Assembly: GCF_900188355.1 (NCBI RefSeq)
Contig: NZ_FZNX01000007.1
Location: 1-64,000 of the forward strand
DNA length: 64,000 nt
From: Lutibacter flavus
GTDB lineage: Bacteria > Bacteroidota > Bacteroidia > Flavobacteriales > Flavobacteriaceae
Direction: 5' to 3'
In this document: piece by piece, positions 56,319-64,000 of the stretch
Position numbering within the stretch: position 1 is the first letter of the stretch
How the letters are laid out: each line of letters begins with the position of its first letter
Program-made: the position numbers and the translations under genes
The notes under the pieces: model-generated
What the model was told of the DNA's origin: nothing
Seen by the model: only the letters and a program-made list of their open reading frames with translations
The model's database searches: none

Positions 56319-59300
56319 CTATTTCCTAATAATCTTTACATTCATTTCTTCTACCTTTTTATCAGATAAAAGAGATGGCGCTCCAAATAATAAATCTTCA
56401 CTAGTTCCTGTTTTAGGGAATGCCATTACCTCTCTAATAGAAGCTTTTTTCTCTAAAATCATCATTAAACGATCAATTCCCCAGGCAATACCACCGTGTG
56501 GAGGTGCCCCATAATGAAAGGCTTTGTACATAGTTCCAACACTTCGCATCATTTCCTCTTTGTTGTAACCCATATTTCTATAAGTAGCCTCTAAAATTTC
56601 TGCTTTATGTGCACGAACCGATCCACCACCAATTTCGTAACCGTTTAAGATTAAATCGTATTGTTGCGCTATAATAGTTCCAATTTCATCATCATTTCCA
56701 TTCATATGCTTTTGTAAATCGTAAATAGCAGGCATTGAGAATGGGTTGTGGGTAAATGTCCATCTACCGTTATCTGTTTTTTCAAACATTGGGAAATCTA
56801 TTACCCAAGCCGGACGTAATTCTTTTGGATTAATTAAGCGTAAAATTTTACCCATTTCCTGACGAACAGCATCCAATGCTTTATTTGCAGTAGCATAATC
56901 AGCAGCCGAGAAAAAGACAATATCACCAACTTGTGCATTTGTTGCAGCAATAATTCCTGCGGCAATCTCTTCACCTAAAAACTTAATAATTGGCGATTGT
57001 AAATCATTTTCATTCACAATAATATAAGCCAAACCACCTAATCCATTTGCTTGTGCAATTGCAGTTAAGTTTTCAATTTGACCTTTGGACATTCTGTCTT
57101 TGCCTTGTTCTTTAGCAGAAACTTTGATACATTTTACAATTCCACCATTTTCAATAGGTTTGCTAAAAACTTGGAAAGTAGTGTCTTTTACAATATCAGT
57201 AATGTCTTGCATTTGTAAACCATAACGTAAATCTGGTCTGTCGCAACCATATTTATCCATAGCTTCTTTGTAGGTAATAATTTCAAACGGATGTAAAACC
57301 CATTTTTTACCATATATCTTTTTAACTATTTCATTAAACATTTTTGTGTTTAAATCTATAATCTGTTGCATACTTGCATATGCCATTTCAATATCTAACT
57401 GTGTAAATTCTGGCTGACGATCTCCACGAGAATCTTCATCTCTAAAACAACGAGCAATTTGAAAGTATTTTTCGTAACCACTAACCATTAGCATTTGTTT
57501 AAACTGCTGAGGTGCTTGTGGTAGCGTATAAAAGAAACCTGCTTGTTTACGAGTTGGAACAATAAATTCTCGCGCTCCTTCATCTGTTCCTGCACTTAAA
57601 ATTGGAGTTTCAATTTCTAAAAATTCTTCGTCATCTAAAATGTCACGCAACATTTTAATTACTTTATGGCGATTTACAATTGCTCTTCTTACATCATCAT
57701 TTCTGTGATCTAAAAACTTGTATTGAAAACGAACATTTTCACTTGTTTTTGTAGCTCTTTTAATTTCAAAAGGCAACGTTTTAGACAAGTTTAATATTTC
57801 TAATTCAGATGTTTCTAATTCAATTTTACCTGTGCGCAAACTAGCGTTAAAATCATCCTCGTTTCTTTCAACAATTACACCGGTTACGCTAATTACAGAT
57901 TCTGGTTTTAGTTTTACCAACTCATCTAAGTTTGGAAAAGATTCTCTACTTAAACGAACCTGAAAAATCTCATAACTAGAATCTCGTAAATCAATAAAAA
58001 TTAATTCTCCGTGGTCACGAACACTAGAAACCCAACCAGATAATGTTACTTTTTCAGAAATACTGGCTTCAGATAAATCAGTGATTTTATGAGTTCGGTA
58101 TTCATTTTTTATAATTATTGGGATATTAGGAATTGAATCTTCTTGTTCGGATTCCTTTGCCGCTTCCTCTATCGCAGCTTTTTCAAATGACTGCTTTTTT
58201 TCTGAAACAGAAGCTGCTCCTAAAGTATCTAAAATATTCTGGCGAATTACTTTTCCTGAAGCACCTTTTCCAATAACTGCCAACACTTTTCCAACAAGAA
58301 TACCTGCTTTTCCTTGGTTTCCTGTTTTAATTTCATTGGCAACAATTTCATTTTCTGAAATTACTTTAGCAATAACTTCATTGATTTTTTCTTCTGAAAT
58401 TGTATTGTCTTCAAAATACTGGTTGTAATCAAAACTTCTATCTTTTAAATAAGAAGTGATCCCATTTTGAACTAAAACCGCAGTGATTTTTTCAGCTTTA
58501 AACAAACTAAAAATTTCAATAAGATGTTCAATATTATTGATTTTAGAATATTCTTCTGGTTTTATATTATTTGCCAATGTTTTTGCAACAAAAGAAGGAT
58601 CTTTTAGCACTTTATTTATTGATACAAATACTTCAGAACGTATTGGATCTGCAGTAAAGAATTTTGCATCTTGGGGCAAAACGCTACCTTCAATTAAAAT
58701 AGCTTCAACAGCATAAGGCAATACACTTGTGTCTACTTTAATAGCTTCAATTTCATTTTTAATGCTAACAAATGGTAAATCTGGTTCAGAAATAAAACGA
58801 TAATCTGCTTCAAATTCTTTTTTACGCATTGTTTTGGTTTGCTTTAAATCAGCATCCCATAAAACAGTTGTTTGGTCTGGTCTAAATTCTTTATGTTCAA
58901 TGTAATAGTTGAATTGTTTTTCAACTTCCTCTTTCAAGGCATCCACCATAAACTTAAACGAGTTTAGGTTTTTGATTTCAGTTCTTGGATTTAGCTCGTA
59001 GCTTCTTTTTTTACGTAAAGAAACTGAAACATCCGATTTAAATTCCCCTTTTTCAAGGTTTGCTTCAGAAATTCCTAAGTTTTGAACAATACGTTGTATG
59101 TACTGTGCATAGGTTGAGGCATCATCAATATTTCGAATACAAGGATCTGTTACAATTTCTATTAATGGAACTCCAGCTTTATTAAAATCTACCAAAGAAA
59201 TATTTTTCTCGTGCATTAATTTTGCAGCATCTTCTTCAATATGAACTTGAGTTAAACTTACTGTAAATTGAGAACCATCATTTCTAAAACAAGAAACTTG

Positions 59301-59648
59301 TCCGTCTGGAATTACAGGATTATGAAACTGTGTAATTTGTATGTTTTTAGGATTGTCAGGATATTCGTAATGTTTTCTATCCCAAGAAATTATTTCATTT
59401 GAGAAAGTAGATTTTACGGCTTTACCAAAATAAATAGCTTTTGAAATAGCTTCTTTATTTATGGAAGGTAAAACTCCCATTTGTCCGGTACAAACCGAAC
59501 ATATATTTTCGTTTGGTGTTTCAATTTCTTGATTTGGACAAGAACAAAACAACTTGGTTTTGGTATTTAATCGAACGTGTGTTTCCAGTCCGATTACCAA
59601 TTCTAAATCGTGCGCTTTTAAGGCGGCAGTTAATTGTTCCAATTCCAT
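56319..59648 (-). CDS. gatB/aspS: GatB-aspartyl-tRNA synthetase fusion
   Basis: 1109 residues in one frame. Residues 1-485 are GatB (ELVIGLETHVRLNTKTKLFC, CPNQEIETPNENICSVCTGQ, DRKHYEYPDNPKNIQITQF, then the GatB/Yqey tail ending GKVIRQNILDTLG). A Glu/Lys-rich linker covers about 488-515. AspRS starts at about 518: OB-fold VTLSGWVSSVRDHGELIFI, class II motif 2 FRDEDSRGDRQPEFTQ at about 739, motif 3 GIAWGIDRLMMILE near 1070. It is the B subunit of GatCAB joined to the synthetase that makes Asp-tRNA. Its start overlaps the gatA stop (TAATG). Confidence 0.95.
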   Translation of the reverse strand: MELEQLTAALKAHDLELVIGLETHVRLNTKTKLFCSCPNQEIETPNENICSVCTGQMGVLPSINKEAISKAIYFGKAVKSTFSNEIISWDRKHYEYPDNPKNIQITQFHNPVIPDGQVSCFRNDGSQFTVSLTQVHIEEDAAKLMHEKNISLVDFNKAGVPLIEIVTDPCIRNIDDASTYAQYIQRIVQNLGISEANLEKGEFKSDVSVSLRKKRSYELNPRTEIKNLNSFKFMVDALKEEVEKQFNYYIEHKEFRPDQTTVLWDADLKQTKTMRKKEFEADYRFISEPDLPFVSIKNEIEAIKVDTSVLPYAVEAILIEGSVLPQDAKFFTADPIRSEVFVSINKVLKDPSFVAKTLANNIKPEEYSKINNIEHLIEIFSLFKAEKITAVLVQNGITSYLKDRSFDYNQYFEDNTISEEKINEVIAKVISENEIVANEIKTGNQGKAGILVGKVLAVIGKGASGKVIRQNILDTLGAASVSEKKQSFEKAAIEEAAKESEQEDSIPNIPIIIKNEYRTHKITDLSEASISEKVTLSGWVSSVRDHGELIFIDLRDSSYEIFQVRLSRESFPNLDELVKLKPESVISVTGVIVERNEDDFNASLRTGKIELETSELEILNLSKTLPFEIKRATKTSENVRFQYKFLDHRNDDVRRAIVNRHKVIKMLRDILDDEEFLEIETPILSAGTDEGAREFIVPTRKQAGFFYTLPQAPQQFKQMLMVSGYEKYFQIARCFRDEDSRGDRQPEFTQLDIEMAYASMQQIIDLNTKMFNEIVKKIYGKKWVLHPFEIITYKEAMDKYGCDRPDLRYGLQMQDITDIVKDTTFQVFSKPIENGGIVKCIKVSAKEQGKDRMSKGQIENLTAIAQANGLGGLAYIIVNENDLQSPIIKFLGEEIAAGIIAATNAQVGDIVFFSAADYATANKALDAVRQEMGKILRLINPKELRPAWVIDFPMFEKTDNGRWTFTHNPFSMPAIYDLQKHMNGNDDEIGTIIAQQYDLILNGYEIGGGSVRAHKAEILEATYRNMGYNKEEMMRSVGTMYKAFHYGAPPHGGIAWGIDRLMMILEKKASIREVMAFPKTGTSEDLLFGAPSLLSDKKVEEMNVKIIRK

Positions 59649-61048
59649 TATATCGTTTCTTTTAAGAAGTTAGCAAACTTCAATAGTGTTTGTTCTTGAT
59701 TTTTTGCAGCAGTAATTTGTAGACCTGTTGAAGTTCCTTGTGGCACCGTTAAAGTTGGTAATTGTCCCAAACTAAATCCAACAGTATAAGCATCCGACAA
59801 ATACATTGCCAATGGATCTTTTAAACTATCTCCAATTTTTGGAGGAGTGTTTGGCGTAACCGGAGAAAGTATGATATCAACTTCTTTAAAATCTTTATCG
59901 AAGTTATCTGAAATCTGATCTCTTAGTGCTAATGCTTTTAAGTAAATTTCATCTGAAAATCCTTGTGATAATACTTGGTTTCCTCCAACAATTCTTCGTT
60001 TAGATTCTTCTGAAAAGTTTTCGGAACGTGTAATAGCATACGTGTCTTTTAAATTGTCACCTTCAATTCGATTTCCATAATTTGTACCATCTAATCGGGA
60101 TAGGTTAGAGGCAGTTTCAGCCATTGCCAACGTGTAATATGTAGAAACTAACGTATCAGAATCAAAGAAATCCAATTCTTTTATTGTAATTCCTTGTTCT
60201 TTAATTTTTTCGAGTGTTGCTAAAAAATCAGCTTTTATTTTCGGGTCAATAGAAGTGTTATTTACAAAGTTTTTAAAATACCCAATAGTTTTAACCTTTC
60301 CGTTATTTAAAATTGAATCTTCCTTAATTTCTGTAGAAGTAATAGTAGTTTGATCTTTTATATCTTTTCCACTCATCACATTCAACAAAATTCTAATATC
60401 TTCAATAGATTTTGCTAAAGGTCCAACACAATCTGTAGAAGATGCGTATGCCATTAATCCATATCTAGAAATACGTCCGTAAGTTGGTTTTAAACCATAA
60501 ATATGATTGTATCCAGCTGGTTGACGAATTGATCCTCCAGTATCTCCACCAATTGAAAAAACAGTGTAATCTTTTGCCACATTCACAGCAGAACCTCCAC
60601 TTGAACCACCTGCAACCAACTCTGTATTTAATGCATTTTTAACCGCTCCAAAAATGGTATTTTCACTTGAAGAACCGTGTCCAAAACTATCACAGTTTTC
60701 TTTAACTAAAGGAATAGCACCTGCATCTAATAATTTTTGAATGGCAGTTGCTGTATAAGCCGATTTGTAATTTTTTAATAAATCTGAACTTGCAGTTGTG
60801 TAAGTTCCTTGAACCATATACACATCTTTTATTCCAAAAGGAATACCTTCTAACAAACCTATTTCTTCACCATTTGCTATTTTAGCGTCAACTTTTACCG
60901 CTAATTCCAAAGCAATTTTATCTAATAAAGAGTTTACCGTATTGTGTGTATTTTCTTTTAATAAGTCTAATTTTTCTTGAACCAACGCGGTACAAGATAT
61001 CTGTTTAGTCACCAATTGTTGGTGAATTTTTTTTATTTGAGAATCCAT
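59648..61048 (-). CDS. gatA: Asp/Glu-tRNA amidotransferase subunit A
   Basis: 466 residues from ATG at 61048 (MDSQIKKIHQQL). The amidase triad is visible: Lys in PFGIKDVYMVQG, the cis-Ser and nucleophile regions GGSSGGSAVNVA and GGDTGGSIRQPAG. A longer frame opens at 61075, but the extra nine residues run into gatC. GatA makes ammonia from Gln or Asn and passes it to GatB. It is one base after the gatC stop, and its stop overlaps the gatB start, so all three are coupled. Confidence 0.95.
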   Translation of the reverse strand: MDSQIKKIHQQLVTKQISCTALVQEKLDLLKENTHNTVNSLLDKIALELAVKVDAKIANGEEIGLLEGIPFGIKDVYMVQGTYTTASSDLLKNYKSAYTATAIQKLLDAGAIPLVKENCDSFGHGSSSENTIFGAVKNALNTELVAGGSSGGSAVNVAKDYTVFSIGGDTGGSIRQPAGYNHIYGLKPTYGRISRYGLMAYASSTDCVGPLAKSIEDIRILLNVMSGKDIKDQTTITSTEIKEDSILNNGKVKTIGYFKNFVNNTSIDPKIKADFLATLEKIKEQGITIKELDFFDSDTLVSTYYTLAMAETASNLSRLDGTNYGNRIEGDNLKDTYAITRSENFSEESKRRIVGGNQVLSQGFSDEIYLKALALRDQISDNFDKDFKEVDIILSPVTPNTPPKIGDSLKDPLAMYLSDAYTVGFSLGQLPTLTVPQGTSTGLQITAAKNQEQTLLKFANFLKETI

Positions 61049-61049
61049 A

Positions 61050-61319
61050 CTAGTCTTCAATAACTTTAGCAACAACTAAATATCCATTTTTTTCTTTTGG
61101 AAAGTTTTCTATAATGATTTTTTTCTCTAAAGCACTGCTTTCCATCACAACATCTTCTCGTAAATCATTTAACGACACGCAATTATAATTGACATTATTA
61201 GAGGAATTATTATTATTTGGTTGTGCATTTTTGATTACATCAAATAATTTGTTCACGGTCTCTGAGGACTGTGCTCCTTTAATACTCGACAAAACGTCGA
61301 CTGTCATTATTTTACTCAT
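61050..61319 (-). CDS. gatC: GatC-like amidotransferase subunit C (divergent)
   Basis: 89 residues. The C-terminal half fits GatC (LREDVVMESSALEKKIIIEN and FPKEKNGYLVVAKVIED). The N-terminal half (SIKGAQSSETVNKLFDVIKN, then NNNNSS) lacks the usual I..LA.L.L start, is Asn-rich and looks only distantly related. The position immediately before gatA supports the call. Either it is a fast-evolving GatC or the true N-terminus is elsewhere. Confidence 0.7.
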   Translation of the reverse strand: MSKIMTVDVLSSIKGAQSSETVNKLFDVIKNAQPNNNNSSNNVNYNCVSLNDLREDVVMESSALEKKIIIENFPKEKNGYLVVAKVIED

Positions 61320-61551
61320 GTCTTTTTATTTAGTTTTAAAGTCAAACTTTTAAGCTGGTAAAATTACAAAAGTTTTATGAGGGAAGCACGCTTTTTTATA
61401 GGTAAGCAATATGATGCTACATATTGCAAGCTGGTATAATGCTCTTAAATTAAGATAATACCAAATGTTATGGCTCCATTGTATAGTCTATTGAAATAAA
61501 GACAAAAATTGTGTATTAAATTTCATTTTCTTCTAATTTGTGAATAAAATG

Positions 61552-61559
61552 TATTTTTG
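61552..61559 (+). promoter_or_regulatory. Candidate recQ -7 box
   Basis: TATTTTTG, 16 bp upstream of the recQ ATG. The rest of the gap 61320-61551 shows no other element. Confidence 0.55.
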
Positions 61560-61574
61560 TCAAAAATTGAATAA

Positions 61575-63698
61575 ATGCTATTAAAAGAAACTCAAGAAAA
61601 ATTACTTCCAACACTAAAAAAATATTTTGGATACGATAGTTTTCGTGACCAACAACAAGAAATTGTTGAGTCGGTTCTTTCAAAAAATGATAATTTGGTG
61701 ATTATGCCAACTGGTGGTGGAAAATCTATTTGTTTTCAATTACCAGCATTACTTTTTGAAGGTTTAACTTTGGTTATCTCTCCCTTGATCGCATTAATGA
61801 AAGATCAGGTTGATGGTTTAAAGGCAAATGGAATTGCCGCAGATTTTTACAATAGTAGTCAGGAGAGTTTTGAACAAGCAGCAATTTTTGAAAAAATATA
61901 TAGCAAAGAATTAAAGTTATTATATGTAGCTCCGGAAAGCCTATCCTTTTTACAAAATATTATAACAGAAGAATATATTAGTTGTGTGGCGATTGATGAA
62001 GCGCATTGTATTTCATCTTGGGGACATGATTTTAGACCTTCATATCAACAATTAGGGTTTTTAAAACAAACATTACCAAACACTCCAATTATTGCATTAA
62101 CTGCTACTGCCGATAAAGCAACTAGAGCAGATATTGTTGAGCAACTAAATATTCCTTTAGCAAAACAATTTATTTCATCGTTTGACAGAAAGAATATTGA
62201 GTTGGAAGTGCGTCCGGCAAATGATCGGATTTCTCAAATAATTAAATTTATTAGAAAACAACCTAACGAGTCTGGTATTATTTATTGTTTGAGTAGAAAA
62301 GGGACGGAACAAACCGCTAGTAAATTAAAGCAGAATGGCATAAATGCGGCATCGTACCATGCTGGTTTAAATTTTGCTGAACGCTCAAAAACACAGGAAG
62401 ATTTTATTTATGATAAAATAAAAGTAGTTTGTGCAACTATTGCTTTTGGAATGGGAATTGACAAATCCAATGTTAGGTGGGTAATTCATTATAATATGCC
62501 TAAAAATATTGAAGGTTATTACCAGGAAATTGGGCGTAGTGGACGTGATGGATTAAAAGCAAATGCGTTATTATTTCATAGTTATTCTGATGTAATACAA
62601 CTCAGAAAATTTATGAGTGGTGCTACTAATGAAGATGTTCAGGCTGCAAAATTAGATAGAATGAAGCAGTTTTCTGAAGCAAACACTTGCCGAAGAAAAA
62701 TATTGTTAAGTTACTTTGGAGAATTATTAGCTGAAAACTGTGGGAATTGTGATGTTTGTAAAAATCCTCCGCAATTTTTTAACGGAACAATAATTGCTCA
62801 AAAGGCACTTTCGGTAATATCAAGATTAAAAGAAACTGAAGCTACAGGAACAATAATAGATGTTTTAAGAGGAGCACATAATGCAACTGTTTTAGATAAA
62901 GGATATGATAAATTAAAATCGCACGGAGTGGGAAGCGATATTTCCTGGAGAGATTGGCAACAGTACCTAATTCAATTAATGAATCAAGGGTATTGCGAAA
63001 TAGCATTTCACAAAAACAATGCGCTGCGATTAACCAGTTTTTCAAAAAAAGTGTTGTTTGATAAAGAACAAGTTAATTTAACGAAACCTGTTGAATACAA
63101 AGAACCAGTTACTTCTGAAAAATCAAGTAAAACAGCTAAAACAACAAAAGCTAAAAAGGATACTTTATTTGAGCGTTTAAGAAAATTACGACAAGAAATT
63201 GCTTTGGCCGAAAATATTCCTGCATATTTAGTGTTTAGTGATGCTGCTTTAAAAGAAATGGAACGAGCACGCCCAATGAGTGAATCTGACTTTTTAGATA
63301 TAAGTGGAGTAGGACAACGCAAATTGGAGGTTTATGGAGAAGATTTTATTGCTGAAATTGTTGCTTTTTCAAATGAAAAAATTAAAACAAGAAAAAAGAA
63401 AGACACACATAAAATAACTTACGACTTATACAAAGAAGGTTTTTCAATTGATGAAATTGCTGAAAAACGTAATTTAAAATCGACCACTATTTTTTCTCAT
63501 TTGGCATTATTATACACCGAGGGAAAGGATATTGATATCTACGATTTTGTATCAAAACAAGAAGTTGAAAAAGTGAGACTGGCTAAAGAAGAGTTAGAAA
63601 GTCCTCAAGCTTTAAAACCTTATTTTGAGCATTTAAATGCTGAAATTGAGTATTTTAAAATTAGATTGGCTTTAACAATTATAGATAGAGAAGGATAA
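61575..63698 (+). CDS. recQ: ATP-dependent DNA helicase RecQ
   Basis: 707 residues. Motif I MPTGGGKS, Walker B DEAH in AIDEAHCISSWGHDFRPS, motif VI EIGRSGRDG. The zinc subdomain has Cys in NTCRRKI and ENCGNCDVCKNPPQ. Then RQC, and an HRDC region (FSDAALKEMERARPMSESDF, ISGVGQRKLEVYGEDF) at about 545-610. A C-terminal helix-turn-helix tail (THKITYDLYKEGFSIDEIAE, LKSTTIFSHLALLYTEGK) makes it about 100 residues longer than E. coli RecQ, as in other Bacteroidota. 3'-5' helicase in recombination repair. Confidence 0.96.
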   Translation: MLLKETQEKLLPTLKKYFGYDSFRDQQQEIVESVLSKNDNLVIMPTGGGKSICFQLPALLFEGLTLVISPLIALMKDQVDGLKANGIAADFYNSSQESFEQAAIFEKIYSKELKLLYVAPESLSFLQNIITEEYISCVAIDEAHCISSWGHDFRPSYQQLGFLKQTLPNTPIIALTATADKATRADIVEQLNIPLAKQFISSFDRKNIELEVRPANDRISQIIKFIRKQPNESGIIYCLSRKGTEQTASKLKQNGINAASYHAGLNFAERSKTQEDFIYDKIKVVCATIAFGMGIDKSNVRWVIHYNMPKNIEGYYQEIGRSGRDGLKANALLFHSYSDVIQLRKFMSGATNEDVQAAKLDRMKQFSEANTCRRKILLSYFGELLAENCGNCDVCKNPPQFFNGTIIAQKALSVISRLKETEATGTIIDVLRGAHNATVLDKGYDKLKSHGVGSDISWRDWQQYLIQLMNQGYCEIAFHKNNALRLTSFSKKVLFDKEQVNLTKPVEYKEPVTSEKSSKTAKTTKAKKDTLFERLRKLRQEIALAENIPAYLVFSDAALKEMERARPMSESDFLDISGVGQRKLEVYGEDFIAEIVAFSNEKIKTRKKKDTHKITYDLYKEGFSIDEIAEKRNLKSTTIFSHLALLYTEGKDIDIYDFVSKQEVEKVRLAKEELESPQALKPYFEHLNAEIEYFKIRLALTIIDREG

Positions 63699-63704
63699 TT
63701 ATTG

Positions 63705-64000
63705 TTAATAATTTACTTTTTTTATAATTGGGTTGTTTTCAATTACATTTGATAAAACAATGTGTGTTCTTGTTTCTCCATAAGTAATTAATTGGTCTAT
63801 AAACTGTTCTAAATGTTTTTGATTTTTTAATACAACTTCCATTACAATGTTTTCATTACCAGTAATTCTATAGCAATTAACAACTTCATTAAAACTAGTA
63901 ACTGTTTGTAAAAAAGGTTTTAATCTTCCCATAAATGCTCTTAACGTTATAATTGCCTTTAGTTGATGGTCGGTTTCAATATGTGAAACTTTTGCATGGT
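63705..64000 (-). CDS. Lrp/AsnC family regulator, C-terminal part (5' end beyond window)
   Basis: Frame open from 64000 to the stop at 63705 (98 codons visible). It reads HAKVSHIETDHQLKAIITLR, then AFMGRLKPFLQTVTSFNEVV and NCYRITGNENIVMEVVLKN, the RAM effector domain of Lrp/AsnC regulators. The N-terminal DNA-binding domain lies beyond the edge. Amino-acid-responsive control is the family norm; the target is unknown. It is convergent with recQ, stops 6 bp apart. Confidence 0.88.
   Translation of the reverse strand, partial: HAKVSHIETDHQLKAIITLRAFMGRLKPFLQTVTSFNEVVNCYRITGNENIVMEVVLKNQKHLEQFIDQLITYGETRTHIVLSNVIENNPIIKKVNY

Noticed and set aside
61049-61075. Upstream ATG at 61075 for gatA
   Set aside because: The nine extra residues overlap the end of gatC. 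The ATG at 61048 gives the standard N-terminus one base after the gatC stop.

Overview
The window is AT-rich chromosomal DNA from a member of the Bacteroidota, almost certainly the Flavobacteriaceae. The lineage call rests on several sequence features. Many genes have a TAnnTTTG-type -7 promoter box. There is a type IX secretion (T9SS) sorting domain, a GLPGLI protein paired with a TonB-dependent receptor, fused SecDF and CcsBA proteins, an Hpt-Adk fusion and a GatB-AspRS fusion. Short intergenic palindromes of a kind common in flavobacteria also occur. The genus cannot be fixed from this window. No rRNA, tRNA, CRISPR array, prophage or intact insertion sequence was seen.

Layout. 1-2128: a minus-strand cluster of envelope proteins (an open-ended tandem-repeat protein, an outer-membrane barrel, a T9SS substrate). 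2357-12749: mostly minus-strand housekeeping and envelope genes (carboxypeptidase-regulatory-domain protein, M3 oligopeptidase lipoprotein, POT-like transporter, LytS-type sensor kinase, small lipoprotein, lysS, DUF456), with an unassigned structured small RNA at about 12119-12217. 12814-16234: a BlaI/BlaR1-like operon with three near-identical operators. 16292-34641: GH94 phosphorylase, obg, hpt-adk, secDF, fhs, mdh, gyrB, guaA and a LysM protein. 34711-38396: a small membrane TPR protein and ccsBA, for cytochrome c maturation.

38543-48154 is the most coherent functional block. Tryptophanase with a possible leader peptide is followed by an Rrf2 (NsrR-like) regulator and a nitric-oxide-reductase set: norC, norB, norQ, norD, a RIC/ScdA-like protein, a DUF438/PAS protein, norE-like and norF-like. 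NorC and NorB reduce NO to N2O. NorQ and NorD are activation factors. The RIC-like and DUF438 proteins suggest NO damage sensing or repair, but the RIC-like protein has lost most di-iron ligands. Similar TGATAATTGTCA-type palindromes lie in the ccsBA, tnaA and norC promoter regions.

48172-56032: PQQ-type sugar dehydrogenase, CocE-type hydrolase, DUF423, a likely 6S-type RNA, a small secreted peptide and a GLPGLI/TonB-receptor pair. 56319-61319: gatC-gatA-gatB/aspS, in which Asp-tRNA synthetase is covalently joined to an amidotransferase subunit. 61575-64000: recQ and the 3' part of an Lrp/AsnC regulator.

Most standalone transcription units end in strong hairpin terminators. REP-like palindromes lie at about 10255, 43630-43712, 47888-47914 (inside a coding region), 52069-52117 and 56045-56302.
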